The notes under the pieces are model-generated. The model saw only the letters and a program-made list of their open reading frames with translations, had not been told where the DNA came from and made no database searches. DNA of 64,000 nt from Neolewinella antarctica. GTDB lineage: Bacteria > Bacteroidota > Bacteroidia > Chitinophagales > Saprospiraceae. The stretch spans positions 124,001 to 188,000 of the forward strand of contig NZ_JAATJH010000005.1 in assembly GCF_011927835.1 (NCBI RefSeq), given 5' to 3'. A program made the translations under genes and the position numbers. Numbering within the stretch: position 1 is the stretch's first letter; every line of letters begins with the position of its first letter. Shown piece by piece: positions 7,777 to 16,851 of this stretch.

Positions 7777-10700
7777 TTGTCCGTTCTACCCCCCGTGACG
7801 GCCTTTCTAAAATGGATAACCCTACCAGCCCTCCTGCTGCTAGCGACCGGCGGGCTCCGTGCCCAGTCCGGCTTGTCCAACTTGCGCGACACCCTCATCG
7901 CCATCCAATTCCCCGGCCAACTGGTGGATACCCTCACGATTGCGCCCACCACATTTACCTTGCACCTGCGCTCCGGCGCCCAAATCCCGAAAACTTCCTA
8001 TAGTCTTTCCGGCCGCTATCTCTCTTGGAACGTGCCGATGACTTCTCTCCCGGACACCCTCCGCGCCCGCTACCGCGTCCTTCCCTTTACCCTGAGCGAG
8101 CGCGCCCGCTTCCTCGATTCTACCCAGTTGATTCAGGAAGAAGCCGGGCTCGTCATCGGTAGTTACGACGATTACATCCGCCCGAACCTCCTCGGCAACG
8201 ACGGCAAGGTGCGCACCAACGGCAGCTTCACGCGGGGTATTAGTTTCGGTAACAGGCAAGACTTAGTCCTCAACTCCGCCTTCAACCTCCAACTCGACGG
8301 CGAGCTCGGTAACGGCATCGAAGTCTCCGCCGCCATCACCGACGAAAGCCTCCCCATCCAACCCGAGGGCACGACCCAGCAACTCCGCGAATTCGATAAA
8401 ATCTTCATCCAACTTCGCAAAAACCGCACGCAGTTAACGGCCGGCGACTATGAACTCCGCAATCCGGAGGGGTACTTTTTACAATTTTACAAAAAACTGG
8501 AGGGGGCTACTTTTACCACGGTTTTAGGCGAAGAGGAGGCGGTAGGCGGTAGGGAAGTAGGCGGTAGTACGGACCTACCGCCTACCGCCTACCGCCTACC
8601 ACCTAATTCCTCCCGCCTAACGACCGAAGGGAGCATAGCCATAGCCCGCGGCCAATTCACCCGCCAGCAAATCCAACCCATCGAAGGCAACCAGGGGCCC
8701 TACAAGCTCACCGGCTCCGGCAACCAGCGTTTCCTCATCGTCCTGGCCGGCACGGAACGTATCTTTCTCGACGGCGTCCTCCTCACCCGGGGCCTCGACG
8801 GTGATTACATCATCGACTACAACCTCGCCGAACTCACCTTTTCCACCCGCCGCATCATTACCCGCGACAGTCGTATTACGGCCGAATACGAATTCGCCGA
8901 CCAGCGCTACGTGCGCACCCTCGCCACGGCCAGCACGCGCTACGACCGCAATCGCTACTCCGCCTACGTCAACGCCTACACCCAGCAGGATAGCCGCACG
9001 GCCACCGGCGACCTCGAACTCAACGCCAACCAGCGCCAGCAACTCAGCGACGCCGGCGACATTATTGGTGGTATCCCAATCCTGAGTATTGATACGCTGG
9101 ATGGCCGCGCGGAAGTCCGCGCCACCTATGAATTGCAAGACACTTTTTACCTCTGCAATGGCATCCGGCAAGACACATTCTACCTCCGCAGCAGTATCGA
9201 AGGCCGCTACGTCGCGACCTTCACCAACCGCGGCCCGAACGGTGGCCAGTATGAGCTCGATCCCAACCGGCCGGCCAACGAGCGCGTCTACCGCTTTGTG
9301 GGTAACGACCCGGCTACCTGTCTGCCCAGCGGCGATTATGCCCCCGTCATCGACCTCGTCGCCCCCGGCCAGCAACAACTCATCGCCGCCGGTGGCAACT
9401 ACTACTTCAAAGACGGCGGTGAGATCAGGCTGGAAGCCTCCGCCACCAAGCTTGACTTGAACCGCTTCAGCCGTGAAGACACCGAAGACGACAACGGCAG
9501 TGCCTTGCGATTGGACTACGACAAAGACTTCCAAATCGGCTCCGACAGCACCGGCTGGGCCATCGCCACGCGCGGCCATTTCGAATACGTCGGCAAAACT
9601 TTTAACCCCATCAACCCTTATCGGAGCCCGGAATTTTTCCGGAATTGGAACCTCAGTAACCGCCTAGGAACGGTGCAGCCCGAGCGGCGGGTAGAACGGA
9701 TTGCGGGTGGTGGGCTCGGTATCGTGCGCCCGCGCCTGGGGAGACTAGATTATGATTTCGAGCAGTTTAGCCGGGGTGCGGAGTACCTCGGGCGGCGGCA
9801 CGTGGGCAACGTACGGATCGCCACCGACGGCTGGCTCGTCGTTGGGGAAGCTAACTTTCTGAACAGCACGGAATCCGGGGCGGAGGGCAGTTTTCGTAAG
9901 CCTAGTCTGAACGTTACCAAGATTTTCAAACGTCTCGGCGGCTGGTCGCTGACGGGTAGTTATGCGGGAGAACAAGCTTTGCGTCAGGAGACGGCGGTGG
10001 ATACGATTTCCCCCTTTTCCTTCCAATTCGATAAATACGCCGTCGGGATCGCCACGCCCACCAACGATAAGTATCGCCTCACCATCGGCCTCAACCGGCG
10101 GGAAGATAAATTACCACGAGGAAGCCAACTTGAACAAAGCACCTCCGCCAGCGAAATCAGCGCGGAGGGGAATTTCACGGCCAGCGAAAACGTGCAATTC
10201 GGCGGTAATTTCACCTTTAGGGATTTGACCATCCTCGACCGGGAACTGGTCGACGACACGCCCAGCCGCACCTTTCTCGGTCGTTTAGATTTGCGCACGA
10301 ACGCCCTCAAACGCAGCCTGCGAACCCAAACCACTTACCAGGTCGGGAGCGGGCAGGAGCCACGGGTGGATTTTCAATACCTCTTCGTCGGCCCGGGTCA
10401 GGGACAGTACATCTGGCAGGATAGTTTGTACAACAACGACGGCAAGATCCAACCGAACGAGATGGAGATCAGCCCTTTTCCGGACATCGCCGATTACGTC
10501 CGGGTGAGCATTTTCACCAACGACTTCATCCGCACGGACAACGTCAGCATCAACCAATCCTTCAACTGGGACCCGGCTCGGCTCTGGCGGGAGGCCACGG
10601 GCGTAAAGAAGTTCCTCCGCCGCTTCAGTGCAAACACGTCCGTGCTCATCGACCGCAAAACGCGGGAGGATGATGAGATACAATCGTGGAATCCGCTGCA

Positions 10701-11367
10701 ACTGGCCGTATCCGATTCTAGCCTAGTCGCCCTAAACCTGCGCCGGCGCCATGGCCTGTTTTTCAACCGCGCAAACCCGGTTTACGACATCCAGTTATCC
10801 AACAACGACCAGCGGCGGCGGCAGGTGCTGACGACGGGCTACGAATCCAACCGCAAGGAAGAGTGGATCTTGCGGTTCCGGCTGCGGCCCAACCAACAAT
10901 TAAGCATCGAAGGGGCGGTCGAGAGCGGGCGGCGGGAAGCCGATTCGGAGTTTTTCAACAATAAGGACTTCGTCATCCAGCGGCGCGCCGTGGAACCGAG
11001 CGTGAACTGGCAACCGGGCAAGGTGAGCCTGACCACCCGGCTGATCCTCGCACGGGAAGAAAACGTCCTGAGTGAAGGCCTGGGGGAGAACACGGATCGG
11101 CTCGAGGCCTCCTTCGAGGGCAACTACAACCAGTGGCTGACGACGAGTTTTCGGTGGATCGACATCAATCTGGAAGGCAATTCCCGTAGCCCCGTGGGGT
11201 TCGCGCTGTTACAGGGGCTGCAGCCGGGGCGGAACTTACTCTGGACCGTCGGGGCCACGCGGGAACTCAACGACTATTTGCAGCTAACGATCAGCTACGA
11301 CGGGCGGCAGACGGGGGAGGCGAAGACGGTGCACGTGGGGCGGGCGGTGGTGCAGGCTAGATTTTAG
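7777..11367 (+). CDS. Large outer-membrane beta-rich protein, function unknown
   Basis: A protein of up to 1196 residues with an N-terminal signal peptide (LPALLLLATGGLRAQ), then a beta-rich ectodomain and a long C-terminal segment of alternating aromatic strands ending VVQARF, as outer-membrane barrels do. The conserved-looking block ELGNGIEVSAAITDESLP and the following EGTTQQLREFDKIFIQLRK are typical of a widespread unnamed Bacteroidota family; no activity is claimed. Translation starts at TTG 7777 or, more probably, at GTG 7795, which gives a compact signal peptide. Codons 255-275 are made of a GGCGGTAG repeat (8538-8600) that keeps the frame open. There is no obvious operon partner. Confidence 0.7.
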   Translation: MSVLPPVTAFLKWITLPALLLLATGGLRAQSGLSNLRDTLIAIQFPGQLVDTLTIAPTTFTLHLRSGAQIPKTSYSLSGRYLSWNVPMTSLPDTLRARYRVLPFTLSERARFLDSTQLIQEEAGLVIGSYDDYIRPNLLGNDGKVRTNGSFTRGISFGNRQDLVLNSAFNLQLDGELGNGIEVSAAITDESLPIQPEGTTQQLREFDKIFIQLRKNRTQLTAGDYELRNPEGYFLQFYKKLEGATFTTVLGEEEAVGGREVGGSTDLPPTAYRLPPNSSRLTTEGSIAIARGQFTRQQIQPIEGNQGPYKLTGSGNQRFLIVLAGTERIFLDGVLLTRGLDGDYIIDYNLAELTFSTRRIITRDSRITAEYEFADQRYVRTLATASTRYDRNRYSAYVNAYTQQDSRTATGDLELNANQRQQLSDAGDIIGGIPILSIDTLDGRAEVRATYELQDTFYLCNGIRQDTFYLRSSIEGRYVATFTNRGPNGGQYELDPNRPANERVYRFVGNDPATCLPSGDYAPVIDLVAPGQQQLIAAGGNYYFKDGGEIRLEASATKLDLNRFSREDTEDDNGSALRLDYDKDFQIGSDSTGWAIATRGHFEYVGKTFNPINPYRSPEFFRNWNLSNRLGTVQPERRVERIAGGGLGIVRPRLGRLDYDFEQFSRGAEYLGRRHVGNVRIATDGWLVVGEANFLNSTESGAEGSFRKPSLNVTKIFKRLGGWSLTGSYAGEQALRQETAVDTISPFSFQFDKYAVGIATPTNDKYRLTIGLNRREDKLPRGSQLEQSTSASEISAEGNFTASENVQFGGNFTFRDLTILDRELVDDTPSRTFLGRLDLRTNALKRSLRTQTTYQVGSGQEPRVDFQYLFVGPGQGQYIWQDSLYNNDGKIQPNEMEISPFPDIADYVRVSIFTNDFIRTDNVSINQSFNWDPARLWREATGVKKFLRRFSANTSVLIDRKTREDDEIQSWNPLQLAVSDSSLVALNLRRRHGLFFNRANPVYDIQLSNNDQRRRQVLTTGYESNRKEEWILRFRLRPNQQLSIEGAVESGRREADSEFFNNKDFVIQRRAVEPSVNWQPGKVSLTTRLILAREENVLSEGLGENTDRLEASFEGNYNQWLTTSFRWIDINLEGNSRSPVGFALLQGLQPGRNLLWTVGATRELNDYLQLTISYDGRQTGEAKTVHVGRAVVQARF
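8538..8600. repeat. GGCGGTAG repeat array inside a coding region
   Basis: GGCGGTAGGCGGTAGG (8538-8553) and a further GGCGGTAG are followed by the inverted run CCTACCGCCTACC and further copies (8574-8600). Similar arrays occur between genes at 40352-40447 and 41760-41866. Here the array is read through in frame as AVGGREVGGS then LPPTAYRLPP. Confidence 0.75.
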
Positions 11368-11375
11368 GGTTTTGG

Positions 11376-11462
11376 GTCTGTGGCCTAGAGTCTATGGTCA
11401 CTGGTCAGACCATAGACTTTAGACCACAGACTGTTCTTTCTTGCGCGGTCGCGGGATGCAGG
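11376..11462. repeat. GTCTGTGG inverted repeat followed by GCACC word
   Basis: The arms GTCTGTGGCCTAGAGTCTAT and the inverse (CATAGACTTTAGACCACAGA) form a hairpin at 11376-11432. Ten bases later comes a minus-strand copy of the GCACC word (GCGCGGTCGCGGGATGCAGG, 11443-11462). The same two-part arrangement recurs at 52776-52869. A terminator role after the upstream gene is possible, but no T-run follows. Confidence 0.6.
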
Positions 11463-11586
11463 AGAAATGGGGGAAGAGCCATGCTATGGGAGGCTCGCTG
11501 TCAAGCCAGTTGCGCGCTGGATTACTACCTTTAGTTACCAACTAGTCAGCCTTAATCAGCTTTTATATATTAGAATAGACCGCGAA

Positions 11587-12906
11587 ATGAAAAGAATTTG
11601 TGTAATCGGTGCGGGGCCCTCGGGAATAACCGCCATTAAAAACTTGCGCGACGAAGGATTGGACGTCGTCGCCTACGACAGAAATTCGGAAGTCGGCGGC
11701 AACTGGATTTATACGGAAGAGCCGGGGCATTCCAGTGTATTCGAGACTACGCACATCATCAGTTCAAAAACCTTGTCTCAGTACGAAGATTTTACGTTTG
11801 ACGAGTTTGACAAAAGCGTCGCGGACTACCCTTCCCACGACGAATTAAGAAGGTACTTCCAGGCTTACGCGAAGAAGTTCGACCTGTACGAAGTAATTCA
11901 GTTTAATACCCTAGTGCTGCACTGTGAGCGTGTGGATAACACTACCTGGGAAATAACCATCGAGCAAGAAGGGAAGGTCAGCAAAGAGATTTTTACGGAC
12001 CTGGTCGTTTGTAACGGTCACCACTGGCAGCCGCGGCACCCGGAGTACCCAGGTGAGTTCACGGGGGAATACCTGCATTCTCACGAATACAAAAAGGCGA
12101 GTGCCTTTGCGGATAAAAAAGTGCTAGTAATCGGGGGTGGAAACTCCGCCTGCGACGTAGCGGTAGAGACGAGCAGGGTATCGAAGAAAACGGGCATCAG
12201 CTGGCGGAGGGGATATAAAATCGTGCCGAAATTTATTATGGGCGTCCCCAGCGATGTATTCGCCTCAAAGTTGAATTTTCTGCCGTTGAAACTTCGCTAC
12301 GCTTTGGCCAACCTGACCGTTAAGATCGCGACGGGCGGGAATAAGTTATACGGGCTCCAGGAATCGGCCTTCCGGGTGGAGCAAAGCCACCCGACGATCA
12401 ACAGCGAGTTACCCTACAAAATTCGCCACGGAAAGGTAATCCCGTACGTAGATATTGAGCGATTTGACGATAAAGAAGTACACTTCAAGGACGGTAGTTC
12501 GGCAATCTTCGACACGGTGATTGCCTGCACGGGGTACGTACTGGTACACCCGTTTTTTGACAATGAATTTTTGAATTACAGCTCGGGCCCCGTCCCGCTC
12601 TACCTCAAGATGTTCCACCCCACCTATAGCAATCTCTACTTCATCGGCATGTTCCAACCCCTCGGTTGCATATGGCCGGGTTCCGAACTACAGAGTAAGC
12701 TCGCCGCGAGTGAGCTCGCCGGAAATTGGCAGCGGCCCGCTAACATCAAAGAACTGTGCGAAAAAGAGGTTACGAATCCACACTTCGACCAGATCAAAAC
12801 GCCCCGACACACCATCACCGTTGATTACCATTTATTCGTGAAGGCTTTGAAAAAAGAACTACCCAAAAACCACCCGAATAAAAAATATAAAAAGGCGATG
12901 GCGTGA
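11587..12906 (+). CDS. Flavin-containing monooxygenase (FMO-type)
   Basis: A 439-residue class B flavin monooxygenase using FAD and NADPH. The FAD fold GAGPSG is at residues 8-13, the FMO fingerprint FxGxxxHxxxY appears as FTGEYLHSHEY (about 157-167), the NADPH fold is VIGGGNSACDVA (about 181) and the C-terminal ATG-like motif is IACTGY. Such enzymes oxygenate soft nucleophiles or carry out Baeyer-Villiger oxidations. The final residue distinguishes this fingerprint from classical BVMOs (W); some FMOs do both. The ATG at 587 of this kilobase directly precedes the Rossmann strand, and the longer frame adds 40 unrelated residues. It overlaps the next gene by 4 bases, so coupled translation is expected. 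Confidence 0.85.
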   Translation: MKRICVIGAGPSGITAIKNLRDEGLDVVAYDRNSEVGGNWIYTEEPGHSSVFETTHIISSKTLSQYEDFTFDEFDKSVADYPSHDELRRYFQAYAKKFDLYEVIQFNTLVLHCERVDNTTWEITIEQEGKVSKEIFTDLVVCNGHHWQPRHPEYPGEFTGEYLHSHEYKKASAFADKKVLVIGGGNSACDVAVETSRVSKKTGISWRRGYKIVPKFIMGVPSDVFASKLNFLPLKLRYALANLTVKIATGGNKLYGLQESAFRVEQSHPTINSELPYKIRHGKVIPYVDIERFDDKEVHFKDGSSAIFDTVIACTGYVLVHPFFDNEFLNYSSGPVPLYLKMFHPTYSNLYFIGMFQPLGCIWPGSELQSKLAASELAGNWQRPANIKELCEKEVTNPHFDQIKTPRHTITVDYHLFVKALKKELPKNHPNKKYKKAMA

Positions 12907-13673
12907 TCTTCCTGAAATCTGCCTCAGAACGTTGTTTGGGAACTATTGTATTCATCCACGGCGTTTGCCACGGCGCCTGGTGCTGGGAGGTAAATTTTAT
13001 GCCTTACTTTTCGTTGCGGGGGTATGATTGTTACGCAGTGGACCTGCCGGGGCACGAACCGGGGCAGATCAGCTCGGTAAACATTAATTACCTGACGATT
13101 GAGGACTACGTTGCCAACGTACACGCACTAGTTGACACTTTGGAAGAACAGCCCATTTTAGTTGGTCATTCCATGGGGGGATTCATCGTACAAATCTATT
13201 TAGAGAAATACCCTTGTAAAGCAGCCGTGCTGCTGGCATCCTCCCCACCTACGGGTGCCTGGCGAGCGGCCCTTAGGTTCATACGGAGACATCCGGCATC
13301 CATACTAAATTTAATAAAAAGAGATATAACAGGCCCTTTCCACCAATACGCGCGAAGTGAACTCTTCTACCAACACGTGCCACCCGAAACAATGAATGCA
13401 TACCGCAAGAAAATGACGGCGGAGTCCTTCACCGCGTTTCTGCAATTATTGGCCCCCAGTATAAAATTTAATTTTCACCTATGCATACCAATATTAGTTA
13501 TGGGTGCCGCTAACGATCGACTGTTTGACCAGGATGACATAAGTCGTACCGCAAAAAGATATCAGACCGGCCCGGTTATGATTGACGAATGCGGACATAA
13601 TATGATGTTGGACACTAGTCACGAAACGGTCGCAAATAATATTTTTAATTGGTTGAAAGAAAACAGTCTATAA
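12903..13673 (+). CDS. Alpha/beta hydrolase
   Basis: A 256-residue alpha/beta hydrolase. The oxyanion region is FIHGVCHGAWCW, the nucleophile elbow GHSMGG, the acid probably the Asp in GAANDRLFDQDD, and the histidine CGHNMML. The HGACHGAWCW-type start resembles the esterase/methylesterase branch. The start is GTG, forming GTGA with the monooxygenase stop. The pairing suggests the two enzymes act in sequence, for example oxygenation to an ester or lactone and then hydrolysis; this is inference. Soluble, no signal peptide. Confidence 0.82.
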   Translation: MIFLKSASERCLGTIVFIHGVCHGAWCWEVNFMPYFSLRGYDCYAVDLPGHEPGQISSVNINYLTIEDYVANVHALVDTLEEQPILVGHSMGGFIVQIYLEKYPCKAAVLLASSPPTGAWRAALRFIRRHPASILNLIKRDITGPFHQYARSELFYQHVPPETMNAYRKKMTAESFTAFLQLLAPSIKFNFHLCIPILVMGAANDRLFDQDDISRTAKRYQTGPVMIDECGHNMMLDTSHETVANNIFNWLKENSL

Positions 13674-13808
13674 ATTCCTACCGGAACGGGGGTCGAAACC
13701 AGTATGGAATTTATTACAACCCGTCAGGGATTTTTCAAGGTCCAGGGCCCACAACCCAACGGTAGACTATAGACCTTTTAACCAAAAACCGTAGCTTCCC
13801 TTTACCAA

Positions 13809-13832
13809 CCCTGCACCTGCGACCGCGCGCCC
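13809..13832 (+). repeat. GCACCYGCGACCGCG word next to LytTR remnant
   Basis: CCCTGCACCTGCGACCGCGC immediately precedes the readable part of a broken LytTR gene. The upstream part of that gene is gone, so this copy may mark a deletion or rearrangement junction. Confidence 0.6.
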
Positions 13833-14155
13833 AAATGCCGAACACGAAATTGTCCACGCCGACCACAAGCTCTACCGCATCCACGCCGACATCCTGTACG
13901 TCGAAAGCATACGCGAATACGTCACTTACCACACGACGGCGGGGAAAAAGGTAGCGCTTTGGCTCACCCAAAAAACTGGAGACGACGCTGCCCGGTAACT
14001 TCATCCGCGTTCACAAATCATACATCGTGGCAAAAGACAAAATTGATCACTTGGAGGGCAATCGATTGCACCTGTCGGTACCAGGGTTTCGAAGAGATAC
14101 CGGTGGTACGAGTTACCGCGCGGTGGTGCTCCGCGAACTGTTCGGGGCTAAGTAG
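13831..14155 (+). pseudogene. Frameshifted LytTR DNA-binding domain remnant
   Basis: Conceptual translation gives HKLYRIHADILYVESIREYV and YHTTAGKKVA in one frame. Near 13970 the homology jumps to the next frame as LETTLPGNFIRVHKSYIVAK, then DKIDHLEGNRLHLSVPG and finally TSYRAVVLRELFGAK with a stop at 14153-14155. A third discontinuity (EEIPV, near 14090-14110) lies in another frame. The IRVHKSYIV and YVESIREYV blocks are diagnostic of the LytTR domain of response regulators. The receiver domain is missing. Several independent shifts argue for a decayed gene rather than one sequencing error. Confidence 0.75.
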
Positions 14156-14254
14156 GGACTACCCCCGCACGGTGGAAAAAGCGAGCGTGGTCGGCCGCGA
14201 ATGTTGCTCAAAAACGGCTATATTCGTCCGCACACGACTCAAACCCCCGTTGCC

Positions 14255-16063
14255 ATGCGTTATCGCCATCTTCTCCTTTTTACTTTAGGTATCTTCTTCA
14301 CTAGTCACCTTGGAGCCCAGGTCAGCATCACCGGCGAAACTAAAAAGTGGCACAAGATCACCCTCACCGTAGACGGGCCAAAAACGAAAGAAGACGACCG
14401 GTCCAACCCCTTTTTACACTACCGGATGGACGTCACGTTGCGCCACGATTCAGCGACCTACGTCGTGCCCGGCTACTTCGCCGCCGACGGCGACGCGGGG
14501 GAGTCCGGGGCCAGTAGTGGCAACCAATGGCGCGCCCACTTCGCGCCCGACCGGACCGGTGAATGGACCTACACGATCAGTTTTCGCGCCGGCAGCAACG
14601 TAGCCGTAACCGACAATCATAACGCCGGCGAACCGCTCCCCAACCTCAACGGACTCCGTGGTGCGTTCACGGTAAGCCCGACCGACAAAACAGGCAAGGA
14701 CCTCCGTGGAAAAGGCCGCCTGCTCTTTCACGGCCGTCAGTATCCCGTCTGGGCCGAGACCGGCGAAATCTTTTTCAAGTGCGGCACCGACGCCCCCGAA
14801 AACCTCCTCTCCTACGCTGATTTCGACGGCACTTTCCACGACGATGGCTTCCGCGACGAACTCGTCAAAACCTGGGAACCCCACCTCCGCGATTGGAACG
14901 CCGGCGACCCCACCTGGCAAGACGGCAAGGGCAAAGCCCTCATCGGCGCGGTGAATTACCTCGCTTCCGAAGGCCTGAATTCCTTCAGTTTCCTCACCCT
15001 CAACATCGCCGGCGACGACGAAAACGTATTCCCTTACGTCAGCCACGACAACTACGAGCGCTTCGATGTGTCCAAGCTCGACCAGTGGGAGACCGTCTTC
15101 ACCCACGGCGAACGGCTGGGCATGTTTCTGCACTTCAAAATGTCGGAAGTGGAGAACCAGGGGCTGCTCGACGGCGGCGATCTCGGCACCCAACGCAAAC
15201 TCTACTACCGGGAACTCATTGCCCGCTTCGGCCACCACCTGGCCCTGAACTGGAACGTCGGGGAAGAGAACGGCAAGTGGCGCGGCCGGGAAGAAACGCC
15301 GGTGCAGACGACCAGCCAGCGCCTCGCCATGGCCCGCTATTTCTACGAAAACGACCCTTACCGCCACCACGTCGTCATCCACGACGGGCAGGAATTTTAT
15401 GATATTATGGGTCCGGAAAGTAAGTACACTGGCCTGTCGCTCCAGACGAATCAGCCGAATTTTACCAACGTTTACCCCGACATTCGGTACTGGCTCGACC
15501 TATCTAAAAAAGAAGATCTCAAGTGGGCCGTCGCGATTGATGAGCCCGGCGATGCTCAACATAGCCTCGTTCCCGACGCAGATAACACCGAGCAACAACA
15601 CGACAACGCCCGCCAAAACGCCCTCTGGGGTGGCCTGCTGGCTGGTGCCTGGGGCGTGGAGTGGTATTTCGGTTACAAGCACGCGCATTCCGACCTTAGT
15701 TGCCAGGATTTCCGTAGCCGCGATCTGTTTTGGGACCAGTGTCGGTACCAGCAGGAGTTTCTTGAGGATCAGCGGCTTCCGCTGGCTGATATGTCTCCGA
15801 TGAACAAGACGACCAGTGGTGAAAATGACTGGGTGCTGGCGCAGGAGGGGGAGGTTTATTTGATATTGTTGAAGCGGGGGGAGCAGGGGGAGAATATTTT
15901 GTCGGTTCCGGCGGGGGAGTATACCGTTTCGCTGTTTAATCCGCGGACGGGTAAGTATGACTTTCGGGCGCGGCCGCAGGGTGCGAAGGATGGGGGGATA
16001 CGCTTGCCGGTTTCGGAGGAGGAGGTTGGGATGGATTGGGTGGTTTTGGTGCGGGGGGTGTAG
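14255..16063 (+). CDS. Secreted DUF5060-domain glycoside hydrolase-like protein
   Basis: A 602-residue protein starting with a signal peptide (MRYRHLLLFTLGIFFTSHLGAQ). An N-terminal beta-sandwich of the DUF5060 type follows (about 25-125; FAPDRTGEWTYTISF is characteristic), then a TIM-barrel-like catalytic region (LALNWNVGEENGKW, VAIDEPGDAQ) with acidic residues at likely strand ends, and a C-terminal beta domain of the putative collagen-binding type. Relatives are found in polysaccharide utilisation loci, but the substrate cannot be read from the sequence. The ATG at 14255 is chosen because it opens the signal peptide. A TATATTCG box lies about 30 bp upstream. The gene stands alone. Confidence 0.72.
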   Translation: MRYRHLLLFTLGIFFTSHLGAQVSITGETKKWHKITLTVDGPKTKEDDRSNPFLHYRMDVTLRHDSATYVVPGYFAADGDAGESGASSGNQWRAHFAPDRTGEWTYTISFRAGSNVAVTDNHNAGEPLPNLNGLRGAFTVSPTDKTGKDLRGKGRLLFHGRQYPVWAETGEIFFKCGTDAPENLLSYADFDGTFHDDGFRDELVKTWEPHLRDWNAGDPTWQDGKGKALIGAVNYLASEGLNSFSFLTLNIAGDDENVFPYVSHDNYERFDVSKLDQWETVFTHGERLGMFLHFKMSEVENQGLLDGGDLGTQRKLYYRELIARFGHHLALNWNVGEENGKWRGREETPVQTTSQRLAMARYFYENDPYRHHVVIHDGQEFYDIMGPESKYTGLSLQTNQPNFTNVYPDIRYWLDLSKKEDLKWAVAIDEPGDAQHSLVPDADNTEQQHDNARQNALWGGLLAGAWGVEWYFGYKHAHSDLSCQDFRSRDLFWDQCRYQQEFLEDQRLPLADMSPMNKTTSGENDWVLAQEGEVYLILLKRGEQGENILSVPAGEYTVSLFNPRTGKYDFRARPQGAKDGGIRLPVSEEEVGMDWVVLVRGV

Positions 16064-16412
16064 TTCTGAACAGTCCTGAAATAGATGAGCTGTCCTGTAA
16101 TAGGTTGACAGAGATTCGACTATTGCTGACTTCCTCTGAAGATAACTAGTCGAGCAGGTCGGTAGCCCCACATCGTAAGCGGGAGGAACGAGCGCGGCGG
16201 TGTTGTCTCCTTCCTCAAAGTAGCCAAGAAAATACCGAAGCCGTCGATGAAGGTTTAGGTTATCTAAAAAGAGAAGAGTCCGTCAGAGAATCAAATAGTC
16301 GGAACTTGGAAGGGTTAGGTGAGTTGAAGAAGCTTGGATTGAGAAAAGTAAGTGCTTTATGTTTTGAATGACACTTGCGCTGGGATGCTAAGACACGGTT
16401 GACTTATGCCGA
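16064..16412. other. Intergenic stretch without a recognisable gene
   Basis: It lies between two convergent transcription units. A plus-strand frame from about 16160 to 16371 stays open for about 70 codons (with PHRKREERARR near its start) but has no start context and no homology I recognise. It may be a remnant of a mobile gene. Confidence 0.3.
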
Positions 16413-16850
16413 TTAGTACAAATTAGTTAAAAAATCTTTAAGATTATCTGCTAAGTAAACTGGTATGTAATTCTCATTAAATTCATTCTCATGATCCCAA
16501 AAATATAAAGCGCCAAAATCTACTGTTCTACAGCTGAGAAGAATAAAATTACCAAAAGGATCAGTCGCTATCGGAATAAGATTTCTCTCTACGCGATCAT
16601 CACCATTTAGATCATTGATGCAACTCTCTAAATCATAGTCATCGCCACTATTCACAGCAAGAAAATAGTGTACGCGAGATTCAGATGGTTGTCCATCTTC
16701 AATAAACGAAAAGACATCAGGTGTACAACTCCCTCCGTTATAATTGAGCATGTGTTCAATATATGCTGGCGGTAATTCTATATCGTACTTACCCTCTATT
16801 CTTTTTAGTTCCTCCAGTTTGACTTGAGGCTCTGTTTCAGTAAATGTCAT
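16413..16850 (-). CDS. SMI1/KNR4 (SUKH) family immunity protein
   Basis: A 145-residue SUKH-fold protein. The N-terminal block IEGKYDIELPPAYIEHMLNY and the later NLIPIATDPFGNFILLSC match the SUKH-1 pattern (substrate-like loop plus 'P.A.D..GN.i.l'). SUKH proteins neutralise nuclease toxins of polymorphic toxin systems by binding them in the cytoplasm. The ATG lies one base after the stop of the upstream toxin tip, preceded by a strong AAGGAGG ribosome binding site, rare in this phylum. This is the expected toxin-then-immunity order. Confidence 0.85.
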   Translation of the reverse strand: MTFTETEPQVKLEELKRIEGKYDIELPPAYIEHMLNYNGGSCTPDVFSFIEDGQPSESRVHYFLAVNSGDDYDLESCINDLNGDDRVERNLIPIATDPFGNFILLSCRTVDFGALYFWDHENEFNENYIPVYLADNLKDFLTNLY

Positions 16851-16851
16851 A

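Noticed and set aside
13740-13790. Another GTCTGTGG-type inverted repeat
   Set aside because: Only a short GGTAGACTATAGACC piece is left; too little to call.
16160-16371. Transposase remnant after the DUF5060 gene
   Set aside because: An open frame of about 70 codons exists but nothing matches a transposase family; it is left as an unassigned stretch.
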